Shown here piece after piece: positions 51,742-61,687 of a stretch of 64,000 nucleotides of DNA (the stretch's first letter is position 1; each line of letters opens with the position of its first letter). Origin of the DNA: Citrobacter rodentium NBRC 105723 = DSM 16636 (GTDB taxonomy: Bacteria > Pseudomonadota > Gammaproteobacteria > Enterobacterales > Enterobacteriaceae); contig NZ_CP082833.1 of NCBI RefSeq assembly GCF_021278985.1, positions 1,302,001 through 1,366,000 of the forward strand, in the 5' to 3' direction. The position numbers were made by a program, and so were the translations under genes. The notes under the pieces were generated by a model, which saw only the letters and a list, made by a program, of their open reading frames with translations, was not told the DNA's origin and did not search any database.

Positions 51742-53112
51742 TTACCTTTTCTTCACCGGACGCTGCCAGCCCTGTTTATGGACCTGCGGCACGCGGCTTA
51801 ATACCAGTTCATTATCGGCGACATCGCGCGTCACGGTGGTGCCTGCGGCAATGGTGGCGCCCTTCCCTACGCTTACCGGCGCCACCAGCTGGGTGTCGGA
51901 CCCGACAAACACGTCGTCGCCAATCAGGGTTTTGAACTTGTTAGCGCCGTCGTAGTTACAGGTAATGGTGCCAGCGCCGATATTGACGTTGTCGCCAATT
52001 TCCGCGTCGCCAAGATAGCTCAGGTGGCCCGCTTTCGAGCCTTTACCCAGCCGCGCTTTTTTCATTTCAACGAAGTTACCCACGTGCGCCCCTGCAAGCA
52101 GCTCCGCCCCCGGACGCAGACGGGCGAACGGGCCGATGGTGCAGGCCGCTTCCAGATGCGCATCTTCCACCACGCTGTACGGGCTGATTTCACAGTCGTC
52201 GCCGATGACGCTGTTTTTAATCACGCAGCCAGCGCCAATTTTGACGCGGTTGCCAAGCGTAACGTTGCCTTCGATGATAACGTTAGTATCAATTTCCACA
52301 TCCCGCCCGTGGGTGAGGGCGCCGCGCAGATCAAAACGCGAAGGATCGCGCAGCATCACGCCTGCCAGCAGCAGTTTTTCCGCCTGTTCGGACTGATAAA
52401 CGCGCTCCAGACGGGAAAGCTGCAGGCGGTTATTCACGCCGTCCGTTTCGCTGATGCGAGCCGGGTGCACAGCCGCGATTTCACGACCTTCCTGATGCGC
52501 CATCGCGATAATATCGGTGATGTAATATTCGCCCTGCGCGTTGTTATTGGTCAGCTTCGCCAGCCAGCGCTTCATGTCCGCGCCGTTGGCAATCAGGATA
52601 CCTGTGTTGATCTCCTGAATCAGACGCTGCTCATCGCTGGCGTCTTTATGTTCAACAATGCCGGTGACCTTACCGTTTTCGCGCGTGATCCGCCCGTAGC
52701 CGGCTGGATCATCCAGCACCACGGTTAACAGGCCAATGCCGCCCTGTGGTCTGGCATCGCGCAGGCGCTGGAGTGTTTCCACAGAGATCAGCGGTACGTC
52801 GCCATAGAGCATTAAAATGTCTTCGTCATCGCCAAAGAAGGGCGCAGCCTGCTGCATCGCATGACCGGTTCCCAGCTGTTCCGCCTGAAGCACCCAGTTA
52901 AGGTTGTCGTTTTTGAGGGTACTTTTAAGCAGCTCGCCACCGTGGCCGTAGACCAGGTGAATCTGAGAGGCGCCTAATTCATTCGCCGCATCAATGACAT
53001 GCTGAACCATCGCCTTACCGGCAAGGGTGTGCAGCACTTTGGGAAGATCGGAATACATACGCGTACCCTTGCCAGCGGCAAGGATCACGACGCTCATAGC
53101 TTTGTTCAACAT
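51742..53112 (-). CDS. glmU: Bifunctional UDP-GlcNAc pyrophosphorylase / GlcN-1-P acetyltransferase GlmU
   Basis: This 456-residue enzyme performs the last two steps to UDP-GlcNAc. The N-terminal uridyltransferase domain (1-229) has LAAGKGTRMYSDLPKVLH and LMLYGDVPLI. The C-terminal left-handed beta-helix (about 250-456) carries hexapeptide repeats and the acetyltransferase region GAGTITCNYDGANKF. GlmU and GlmS act in one pathway and are encoded together. Confidence 0.98.
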   Translation of the reverse strand: MLNKAMSVVILAAGKGTRMYSDLPKVLHTLAGKAMVQHVIDAANELGASQIHLVYGHGGELLKSTLKNDNLNWVLQAEQLGTGHAMQQAAPFFGDDEDILMLYGDVPLISVETLQRLRDARPQGGIGLLTVVLDDPAGYGRITRENGKVTGIVEHKDASDEQRLIQEINTGILIANGADMKRWLAKLTNNNAQGEYYITDIIAMAHQEGREIAAVHPARISETDGVNNRLQLSRLERVYQSEQAEKLLLAGVMLRDPSRFDLRGALTHGRDVEIDTNVIIEGNVTLGNRVKIGAGCVIKNSVIGDDCEISPYSVVEDAHLEAACTIGPFARLRPGAELLAGAHVGNFVEMKKARLGKGSKAGHLSYLGDAEIGDNVNIGAGTITCNYDGANKFKTLIGDDVFVGSDTQLVAPVSVGKGATIAAGTTVTRDVADNELVLSRVPQVHKQGWQRPVKKR

Positions 53113-53373
53113 ACGCGTCCTGACTGTAATTTGAGAACGAATTTATACCGTTTCACTTTGAAAATACTACATTTTTTTCAGCGTGAAATGGGGAGAAGAT
53201 AAAACGCTCAATACCGGGGTTCCCCCAGCGGCGATAGCGTCATTTTCGACCATTAGCACGGCTTTTGTCTTGCGAAAAGTCGCGCTATACCCTGATTAAA
53301 GCGTTAGGCCGATGTTTTTGCTATTTTTTTGAGTCTTGAAGTAAGATGCCGCATGGGCCATAAATCACAGGCG

Positions 53374-53403
53374 AAAAAAAACCAGCCTTATATCAGGCTG
53401 GTT
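53374..53403 (-). terminator. Rho-independent terminator of the atp operon
   Basis: On the minus strand AACCAGCCT and AGGCTGGTT form a 9-bp stem around a 6-base loop followed by a run of T, 21 bp after the atpC stop. The rest of the atpC-glmU gap (53113-53373) holds only the glmU promoter region, with no gene seen. Confidence 0.92.
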
Positions 53404-53423
53404 TATATGCTTTCAAGCCGGTG

Positions 53424-53843
53424 TTACATCGCTTTTTTGGTCAACTCGATAACGCGCAGTTTAGCGATCGCTTTGGCCAGTTCCGCAGACGCCTGAGCGT
53501 AATCCACGTCACCATGGGAGCTCTTAATATGCTCCTCAGCCTTACGCTTCGCTTCCAGGGCTCGCGCTTCGTCGAGATCCTGTCCGCGAATCGCGGTATC
53601 AGCCAGAACGGTCACGCTGCCAGGCTGCACTTCGAGAATGCCGCCGGACAGATAGATAAACTCTTCATGACCGTGCTGTTTAACGATGCGAATCATACCA
53701 GGCTTAATGGCGGTGAGCAGCGGCGCGTGTCCCGGGTAAATACCCAGTTCACCTTCACTACCCGTTACCTGGATTTTCTCGACCAGACCAGAGAACATTT
53801 GTTGCTCTGCGCTGACGACGTCCAGGTGGTAAGTCATTGCCAT
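53424..53843 (-). CDS. atpC: ATP synthase F1 epsilon subunit
   Basis: This 139-residue subunit of the central stalk has an N-terminal beta sandwich (1-86; [31 protein letters not shown]) and a C-terminal helical hairpin that can inhibit ATP hydrolysis. It is the last gene of the nine-gene atp operon and is followed by a strong terminator. Confidence 0.97.
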
Positions 53844-53863
53844 ATCACCCTCCGATTAAGGCG

Positions 53864-55246
53864 TTAAAGTTTTTTGGCTTTTTCCACGGCTTCGTCGATG
53901 GAACCGACCATATAGAACGCCTGCTCCGGCAGGTGATCGTATTCGCCTTCCATGATGCCTTTAAAGCCACGGATGGTGTCTTTCAGCGCAACGTATTTAC
54001 CCGGAGAACCGGTAAAGACTTCCGCTACGAAGAACGGCTGGGACAGGAAGCGCTGAATCTTACGCGCGCGTGCTACCACCAGTTTGTCTTCTTCAGACAG
54101 TTCATCCATACCGAGGATGGCGATGATGTCTTTCAGTTCCTGGTAACGCTGCAGGATAGACTGTACGCCACGCGCGGTGTCGTAGTGTTCCTGACCTACC
54201 ACCAGCGGGTCCAGCTGACGGCTGGTGGAGTCCAGCGGGTCAACGGCCGGGTAGATACCCAGAGAGGCGATCTGACGGCTCAGTACCACGGTAGCGTCAA
54301 GGTGCGCAAAGGTGGTTGCCGGAGACGGGTCAGTCAGGTCATCCGCCGGTACGTATACCGCCTGTACGGAGGTGATAGAACCGGTTTTGGTGGAGGTAAT
54401 ACGTTCCTGCAGAACGCCCATCTCCTCCGCCAGGGTCGGCTGATAACCTACCGAGGAAGGCATACGACCCAGCAGTGCGGATACTTCCGTACCGGCCAGG
54501 GTGTAACGGTAGATGTTGTCGACGAACAGCAGAACGTCACGACCTTCGTCACGGAATTTTTCCGCCATGGTCAGACCGGTCAGCGCCACGCGCAGACGGT
54601 TTCCCGGCGGCTCGTTCATCTGGCCGTATACCAGGGATACTTTGTCGATAACGTTGGAGTCGGTCATTTCGTGGTAGAAGTCGTTACCCTCACGAGTACG
54701 TTCACCCACGCCCGCAAACACGGAGTAACCGGAGTGCTCGATCGCGATGTTACGGATCAGCTCCATCATGTTTACGGTTTTACCTACGCCTGCACCACCG
54801 AACAGACCGACTTTACCGCCCTTGGCGAACGGACACATCAGGTCGATAACTTTGATGCCGGTTTCCAGCAGTTCCTGAGAGTTAGACAACTCTTCATAGG
54901 ACGGCGCGTCGCGGTGGATAGCCCAGCGTTCTTCTTCACCGATGTCGCCTTTCATGTCTACTGGTTCGCCCAGTACGTTCATGATACGACCCAGCGTTGC
55001 TTTACCTACCGGGACTTCGATCGGGTGTTCGAGGTCTTTCACTTCCAGACCACGACGCAGACCGTCGGAAGAACCCATAGCGATGGTACGTACGATACCG
55101 CCGCCGAGCTGCTGCTGCACTTCCAGCACCAGACGCTCATTACCATTCTGTACCTCAAGGGCGTCGTACACGCGCGGTACGGCATCCTGAGGGAACTCGA
55201 CGTCAACTACGGCGCCGATTACCTGGACAATTTTTCCAGTAGCCAT
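53864..55246 (-). CDS. atpD: ATP synthase F1 beta subunit
   Basis: This 460-residue catalytic subunit has the P loop GGAGVGKTVNMMELIRN (about residues 149-165), the catalytic glutamate in GVGERTREGND and the DELSEED motif. Three copies alternate with alpha in F1. Codon use is strongly biased, which also produces a long non-coding antisense frame. Confidence 0.98.
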   Translation of the reverse strand: MATGKIVQVIGAVVDVEFPQDAVPRVYDALEVQNGNERLVLEVQQQLGGGIVRTIAMGSSDGLRRGLEVKDLEHPIEVPVGKATLGRIMNVLGEPVDMKGDIGEEERWAIHRDAPSYEELSNSQELLETGIKVIDLMCPFAKGGKVGLFGGAGVGKTVNMMELIRNIAIEHSGYSVFAGVGERTREGNDFYHEMTDSNVIDKVSLVYGQMNEPPGNRLRVALTGLTMAEKFRDEGRDVLLFVDNIYRYTLAGTEVSALLGRMPSSVGYQPTLAEEMGVLQERITSTKTGSITSVQAVYVPADDLTDPSPATTFAHLDATVVLSRQIASLGIYPAVDPLDSTSRQLDPLVVGQEHYDTARGVQSILQRYQELKDIIAILGMDELSEEDKLVVARARKIQRFLSQPFFVAEVFTGSPGKYVALKDTIRGFKGIMEGEYDHLPEQAFYMVGSIDEAVEKAKKL

Positions 55247-55272
55247 CTTGAATCCTCTACGAAATAACCTGG

Positions 55273-56136
55273 TTAAACCGCGGCGGCCCCCGAGACGATC
55301 TCGGTGAGTTCCTGAGTAATGCTGGCCTGACGAGCTTTGTTGTATACCAACTGCAGCTCTTTAATCAGGCTGCCGCCATTGTCGGTCGCGGCTTTCATCG
55401 CCACCATACGGGCGGCCTGCTCGCTGGCCAGGTTTTCTACCACGCCCTGATAAACCTGAGATTCCACATAACGACGCAGGAGGGTATCCAGCAGCGCTTT
55501 CGGGTCTGGTTCGTACAGGTAATCCCAGGCTTTGCGTTTCAGTTCATCATCTTCTGAAGCCGGTAACGGCAGCAGCTGAGTGATGGTCGGAACCTGAGAC
55601 ATGGTGTTAATAAATTTGTTGCTGACAATGTAAAGCTTGTCCAGACGGCCTTCGTCATAGGCCTGCAACATCACTTTCACCGGACCGATCAGTTCGGACA
55701 GGGAAGGGTTATCCCCCATGCCCGTTACCTGAGCGACAACGTTGCCGCCAACGGAATTAAAGAAAGACACGCCTTTAGAGCCGATCATTGCGAGGTCGCA
55801 CTGAACGCCTTTATCGGACCATGCTTTCATATCCGCCAGCAGTTTTTTGAACAGGTTAATGTTCAAGCCGCCGCACAGACCACGGTCAGTCGACACCACC
55901 AGGTAGCCCACGCGCTTAACGTCGCGTTCTTCCAGATAGGGGTGCTTATATTCCAGATTACCGTTTGCAAGGTGACCAATCACTTTGCGCATGGTATCTG
56001 CATAAGGACGGCTGGCCGCCATGCGATCCTGCGATTTACGCATTTTGGAAGCGGCGACCATCTCCATCGCTTTAGTGATCTTTTGCGTGTTCTGGACGCT
56101 TGCGATCTTACTACGTATCTCTTTTGCGCCGGCCAT
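55273..56136 (-). CDS. atpG: ATP synthase F1 gamma subunit
   Basis: This 287-residue rotor subunit forms a coiled coil of N- and C-terminal helices (AGAKEIRSKIASVQNTQKIT; VYNKARQASITQELTEIVSG) that turns inside the alpha-beta ring. Length equals E. coli. Confidence 0.98.
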   Translation of the reverse strand: MAGAKEIRSKIASVQNTQKITKAMEMVAASKMRKSQDRMAASRPYADTMRKVIGHLANGNLEYKHPYLEERDVKRVGYLVVSTDRGLCGGLNINLFKKLLADMKAWSDKGVQCDLAMIGSKGVSFFNSVGGNVVAQVTGMGDNPSLSELIGPVKVMLQAYDEGRLDKLYIVSNKFINTMSQVPTITQLLPLPASEDDELKRKAWDYLYEPDPKALLDTLLRRYVESQVYQGVVENLASEQAARMVAMKAATDNGGSLIKELQLVYNKARQASITQELTEIVSGAAAV

Positions 56137-56186
56137 GAGCTTCTCCTCAATGCCTTGCGGCCCGCCTTAAGGCAGGCCACCAGACG

Positions 56187-57728
56187 TTACCAGGACTGGG
56201 TTGCTTTGAAGGAATCGAGGATGCCTTTCAGCTTGCCTTCGATTTCGTCGTTATAGCCACCGGACTGGTTGATCTCTTGCATCAACGGAGCGTGATCACG
56301 GTCGACGTAAGCCAGCAGAGCGGCTTCGAAGCTACCGATTTTCGCCAGTTCTACATCCGCCAGATAACCACGCTCTGCCGCGAACAGAACCAGAGACTGC
56401 TGCGCAACGGACATCGGCGCATACTGTTTCTGTTTCAGCAGTTCGGTCACTTTCTGACCGTGGTCAAGCTGTTTACGGGTTGCATCGTCAAGATCGGAAG
56501 CGAACTGGGAGAACGCCGCCAGTTCACGATACTGCGCCAGCGCGGTACGGATACCGCCGGACAGTTTCTTCATGATCTTGGTCTGCGCTGCGCCACCTAC
56601 ACGGGATACGGAGATACCCGGGTTAACCGCAGGACGAATACCGGCGTTGAACAGGTTGGTTTCCAGGAAGATCTGACCATCGGTAATGGAAATAACGTTG
56701 GTCGGAACGAACGCGGAAACGTCGCCAGCCTGCGTTTCGATAATCGGCAGCGCGGTCAGAGAACCGGTTTTCCCTTTCACTTCACCTTTAGTGAAGGCTT
56801 CAACGTATTCGGCGTTAACACGCGCAGCACGCTCCAGCAGACGGGAGTGGAGGTAGAATACGTCACCCGGGAATGCTTCACGTCCAGGCGGACGACGGAG
56901 CAGCAGGGAGATCTGACGATAGGCCACAGCCTGTTTAGACAGGTCATCATAAATGATCAGCGCATCTTCGCCGCGGTCGCGGAAGTATTCGCCCATTGCG
57001 CAACCGGCATACGGCGCCAGGTATTGCAGCGCGGCAGATTCAGACGCGGTAGCCACCACAACGATGGTGTTCGCCAGCGCGCCGTGCTCTTCCAGTTTAC
57101 GCACCACGTTAGAGATGGTGGACGCTTTCTGACCGATAGCGACGTACACGCACTTAATGCCGGAATCGCGCTGGTTGATGATGGCGTCGATAGCCAGAGC
57201 GGTTTTACCTGTCTGACGGTCGCCGATGATCAGTTCACGCTGACCACGACCGATTGGGATCATGGCGTCAACGGATTTATAACCGGTCTGTACCGGCTGA
57301 TCGACGGACTGACGTTCGATAACGCCCGGCGCGATAGCTTCAACAGCCGAGAAGCCGTCGTGCTCAACCGGACCTTTACCGTCGATTGGCGCGCCCAGGG
57401 TGTTAACCACACGGCCCAGCAGGCCGCGGCCAACCGGAACTTCCAGGATACGACCCGTACATTTCACCTTCATACCTTCGGCGAGGTCAGCGTACGGACC
57501 CATTACCACCGCACCCACAGAGTCGCGCTCCAGGTTCAGTGCGATAGCGTAACGGTTACCCGGCAGGGAGATCATTTCACCCTGCATACAATCGGCGAGG
57601 CCGTGAATACGGATAACACCGTCACTTACAGAAACAATAGTACCTTCGTTGTGAGCTTCACTCACAACATTGAACTGAGCAATGCGCTGCTTGATCAGTT
57701 CGCTGATTTCGGTGGAATTCAGTTGCAT
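56187..57728 (-). CDS. atpA: ATP synthase F1 alpha subunit
   Basis: This 513-residue nucleotide-binding subunit has the P loop GDRQTGKTALAIDAI (about 169-183) and the arginine finger region in SVSRVGGAAQ. The N terminus (MQLNSTEISELIKQRIAQF) contacts delta. Length equals E. coli. Confidence 0.98.
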   Translation of the reverse strand: MQLNSTEISELIKQRIAQFNVVSEAHNEGTIVSVSDGVIRIHGLADCMQGEMISLPGNRYAIALNLERDSVGAVVMGPYADLAEGMKVKCTGRILEVPVGRGLLGRVVNTLGAPIDGKGPVEHDGFSAVEAIAPGVIERQSVDQPVQTGYKSVDAMIPIGRGQRELIIGDRQTGKTALAIDAIINQRDSGIKCVYVAIGQKASTISNVVRKLEEHGALANTIVVVATASESAALQYLAPYAGCAMGEYFRDRGEDALIIYDDLSKQAVAYRQISLLLRRPPGREAFPGDVFYLHSRLLERAARVNAEYVEAFTKGEVKGKTGSLTALPIIETQAGDVSAFVPTNVISITDGQIFLETNLFNAGIRPAVNPGISVSRVGGAAQTKIMKKLSGGIRTALAQYRELAAFSQFASDLDDATRKQLDHGQKVTELLKQKQYAPMSVAQQSLVLFAAERGYLADVELAKIGSFEAALLAYVDRDHAPLMQEINQSGGYNDEIEGKLKGILDSFKATQSW

Positions 57729-57740
57729 GCTCCAGTCCCC

Positions 57741-58274
57741 TTAAGACTGCAAGACGTCTGCAAGGCGCTCAAGACGGCCGCGTACGCTGCCATCAATGAC
57801 CATATCACCCGCACGGATGATAACGCCTGCCATTACAGACTTATCGATTTTGCAATTCAGCTTAACTTTGCGTGACAGACGTTTTTCCATCGCAGCGCTA
57901 ATCTTCGCAAGCTGTTCTTCACTCAGTGCGGTCGCGGAAGTGACTTCTACCTCAGAGATAGACTCACTTGCGGCACGCAGGTGAATGAACTGCTCAAGAA
58001 CATCCGGGAGCGCGTTCAGACGGTTATTCTCAGCCATTACCCGAATCAGGTTCTGACCGTTTTCGTCCAGCTGCTCACCGCATACTGCGATAAACGACCC
58101 GGCGAGCGTTTCCGGCGCCAGCGCGCCAGAGAGAAGCTCTGCCATTTGTTCGTTCTTCGTTACCTCGGCGGCAAACGCCAGCATGTCCTGCCAGCGCTCT
58201 ACACTTTGGTGTTCGACGGCAAAGTCAAAAGCTGCTTTGGCGTAGGGGCGAGCTACCGTAACAAATTCAGACAT
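57741..58274 (-). CDS. atpH: ATP synthase F1 delta subunit
   Basis: This 177-residue peripheral-stalk subunit has an N-terminal six-helix bundle that binds alpha and a C-terminal part that binds b. The family signature LSRKVKLNCKIDKSVMAGVI is at residues 133-152. Confidence 0.97.
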   Translation of the reverse strand: MSEFVTVARPYAKAAFDFAVEHQSVERWQDMLAFAAEVTKNEQMAELLSGALAPETLAGSFIAVCGEQLDENGQNLIRVMAENNRLNALPDVLEQFIHLRAASESISEVEVTSATALSEEQLAKISAAMEKRLSRKVKLNCKIDKSVMAGVIIRAGDMVIDGSVRGRLERLADVLQS

Positions 58275-58288
58275 CAGCCCCTCCCTCC

Positions 58289-58759
58289 TTACAGTTCAGC
58301 GACAAGTTTATCCACGATGTCGCTGTTAGCAGCTTCATCCACGGAACGTTCGATGATCTTCTCGGCGCCAGCAACAGCCAGGATAGCAACTTGCTTACGC
58401 AGCTCTTCACGGGCACGTTTACGCTCGGCTTCAATTTCCGCCTGCGCCTGGGCCACGATTTTAGTACGTTCCTGCTCTGCTTCAGTTTTGGCTTCGTCCA
58501 GGATCTGGGCACGGCGTTTGTTCGCCTGCTCGATGATTACCTGAGCTTCCGCCTTCGCTTTTTTCAGCTGGTCGGTCGCGCTGGCCTTTGCAAGGTCAAG
58601 ATCCTTGTGTGCTCGTTCTGCAGAAGCAAGACCGTCAGCAATTTCTTTTTGACGCTTCTCAATGGCAGCCATTAACGGCGGCCATACGTACTTCATGCAG
58701 AACAGAACGAACAGGACAAACGCGATGGCCTGGCCGAGGATTGTTGCGTTAAGATTCAC
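58289..58759 (-). CDS. atpF: ATP synthase Fo b subunit
   Basis: This 156-residue stator subunit has one N-terminal membrane helix (about 5-25) and a long charged coiled coil, seen as repeated Ala/Glu/Lys/Arg runs from about residue 35. Two copies link Fo to F1. Confidence 0.98.
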   Translation of the reverse strand: MNLNATILGQAIAFVLFVLFCMKYVWPPLMAAIEKRQKEIADGLASAERAHKDLDLAKASATDQLKKAKAEAQVIIEQANKRRAQILDEAKTEAEQERTKIVAQAQAEIEAERKRAREELRKQVAILAVAGAEKIIERSVDEAANSDIVDKLVAEL

Positions 58760-58818
58760 AGCACAATGCCTCTATTTAGTTAACGTTCTGATATTGCTCT
58801 TAATTCAAGCAACGCTTA

Positions 58819-59058
<240 letters not shown>

Positions 59059-59104
59059 GACAGTCTCCAGTTTGTTTCAGTTAAAACGTAGTAGTGTTGG
59101 TAAA

Positions 59105-59920
<816 letters not shown>

Positions 59921-59928
59921 GATGCCTT

Positions 59929-60309
59929 TTACCCTTTGTTGTTAATTACAGCCGGCGCCAGTATCTGAACCACCAGCACCAAAACCCACGTAACGATCAG
60001 CGGCAAAAAAACCGCCTTCAAAACCGCCAACGCCACCACCAGCAAAACGAGCATCGCCAACACCTTCAGGGCCTCGCCGAAGGCGAACGTCCAGGCCACC
60101 CGGCCCCTGACAGGCGTATGCGCCTGGTGACGCCAGGCAAATATCATAAACAACACATTAGGCAGAAAGACTGCCATACCTCCGCAGATTGCGGAAGTGC
60201 CCCAGAAGGGGTCTTTGAGGCTGAACAGCAATCCACTTGCCACTACCGCCAGAAACTGAATGAACAGAAGCTTACGAGCAACGTTTCGACTCACGAGCGA
60301 CACAGACAT
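59929..60309 (-). CDS. atpI: ATP synthase assembly protein AtpI
   Basis: This 126-residue membrane protein has four helices and is the first gene of the operon. It is not needed for catalysis; it is thought to help c-ring assembly or cation supply. I use the start giving MSVSLVSRNVARKLL, the E. coli start; the frame extends eight codons upstream. Confidence 0.93.
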   Translation of the reverse strand: MSVSLVSRNVARKLLFIQFLAVVASGLLFSLKDPFWGTSAICGGMAVFLPNVLFMIFAWRHQAHTPVRGRVAWTFAFGEALKVLAMLVLLVVALAVLKAVFLPLIVTWVLVLVVQILAPAVINNKG

Positions 60310-60400
60310 CACGTTTTTCACTCCTGCTCCCATCGAGGTATGCCGCGTGTCGTATAAAACGTTCTTTAAGGCTTAGAGTCAAGCATCAAAAAGCGGTCAA

Positions 60401-60428
60401 ATTATACGGTGCGCCCCCGTGATTTCAA
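60401..60428 (-). promoter_or_regulatory. Promoter of the atp operon
   Basis: On the minus strand TTGAAA (60423-60428), a 16-bp spacer and TATAAT (60401-60406): a near-consensus sigma-70 promoter about 90 bp before atpI, as known for the E. coli unc operon. Confidence 0.85.
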
Positions 60429-60925
60429 ACAATAAGTAGCCAAAAGGTGAATAAATGTTTAAATATTTTTCTCCAGCCCACATTTATTACTTTTCGCCAA
60501 ACTGTGAACGATCGTGCAAAACGGCAAATACCGCATAAACACTGGCTACAAAGCGTGCTTCAGATCACACATTAAGCATATTCGCGCCGACGTTGTTTTA
60601 TGACTTGGCAAATGTCGCCATTTCAACTTTCTGATATTTAAGCCGAAAATTAATCACTGTTTTAAAAACGGCTGCTTACACTTCAAAAACCAGCTATTGA
60701 CATTTTTAATAAAAACTTAACATCAACGATTGCTTTGCTCGCTGCATTTTTAGCAGGCTGATATTTTCATGAATGACTAATCCATCGCTTTACAAAAAAA
60801 GCCACGTTGCTTCGTTGATAACAGCCAGTGATCATGACGTTAAATGTAACGAGGTTAAACGACCAGAACGCCTCAATGTGTTAACAAGCGAAAATGCGAT
60901 TTTTCTCTAACTTTTTTGATAAAAA
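60429..60925. other. AT-rich intergenic region between atp promoter and rsmG
   Basis: About 500 bp, clearly AT-richer than the surroundings, with many A/T runs and no credible gene on either strand. A gap of similar size is present here in E. coli. It could hold further atp promoter elements or nucleoid-protein sites. Confidence 0.6.
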
Positions 60926-61549
60926 TTAAATTTTGTTTGGCTTAATCACTACCAGATGACGCTCGCCTTCCAGCTGCGGCACCTGCAATTTGAACACCGC
61001 CCCGACGCTAAACTGCGGGGGTAACGCGGCAATCTCATCCTCAGGCAACTGACCTTTCAGCGCATAAAAACAGCCGTTCTCGCCGGGCAGATGATGACAC
61101 CAGTTCACCATATCGTTGAGCGAGGCGAATGCCCGGCTGATCACGCCGTCGAACGGCGGTTCGGCTGGAAACGCTTCAACGCGGCTCTGTACCGGCGTAA
61201 TGTTTTTAAGCGCAAGCTCATGCTGGACCTGACGTAAAAAGCGGACCCGCTTACCCAGGCTGTCGAGCAGGGTAAAATGCGATTCCGGACGGACGATAGA
61301 GAGTGGAATCCCGGGCAGCCCCGGTCCGGTACCGACGTCAATAAAGCGCTCGCCGTGTAAATGCGGCGCCACAACAATGCTGTCCAGGATATGACGCACC
61401 AGCATTTCGTCAGGGTCGCGCACCGAGGTCAGGTTGTAGGCTTTGTTCCATTTGTGCAGCATATCGACATAGGCAATCAGCTGATTTTTCTGGTGATCGG
61501 TAAGCGAAATGCCGGCATCAGCCAGCAGACGAGAGAGTTTATTGAGCAC
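60926..61549 (-). CDS. rsmG: 16S rRNA m7G527 methyltransferase RsmG
   Basis: This 207-residue Rossmann-fold methyltransferase (formerly GidB) modifies G527 of 16S rRNA; loss gives low-level streptomycin resistance. The SAM-binding motif is FIDVGTGPGLPGIPLSI near residue 69-85. It follows mnmG across a REP-rich 138-bp gap. Confidence 0.97.
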   Translation of the reverse strand: MLNKLSRLLADAGISLTDHQKNQLIAYVDMLHKWNKAYNLTSVRDPDEMLVRHILDSIVVAPHLHGERFIDVGTGPGLPGIPLSIVRPESHFTLLDSLGKRVRFLRQVQHELALKNITPVQSRVEAFPAEPPFDGVISRAFASLNDMVNWCHHLPGENGCFYALKGQLPEDEIAALPPQFSVGAVFKLQVPQLEGERHLVVIKPNKI

Positions 61550-61569
61550 GGTGGTTACCTGTCGTTGTC

Positions 61570-61680
61570 CTTGCCGGCGGGCGGCTTCGCCTTATCCGCC
61601 CCGGAAATTTGCCGGGCGGGCGAAGCTCTTCGCCAGAACTGTTTGCAGGCCCGGTAAGCGTCGCGTCACCGGGCGGATTT
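61570..61680. repeat. REP-type repeats between mnmG and rsmG
   Basis: Several REP-like palindromes (GCCGGCGGGCGGCTTCGCCT, GCCGGGCGGGCGAAGC, GCCCGGTAAGCG...TCACCGGGC) fill the gap. No gene. Confidence 0.7.
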
Positions 61681-61687
61681 CAAAACG

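Noticed and set aside
51447..51935. 162-residue plus-strand frame across the glmU-glmS gap
   Set aside because: It crosses ERIC-like and REP repeats and the end of glmU on the opposite strand, with no ribosome-binding site.
53837..55267. 476-residue open frame antisense to atpD
   Set aside because: Same codon-bias artefact; atpD is certain and complete on the other strand.
56277..57875. 532-residue open frame antisense to atpA and part of atpH
   Set aside because: It lies opposite highly expressed genes with strong codon bias, which removes stop codons from one antisense frame. No ribosome-binding site or recognisable motif, and atpA itself is certain.
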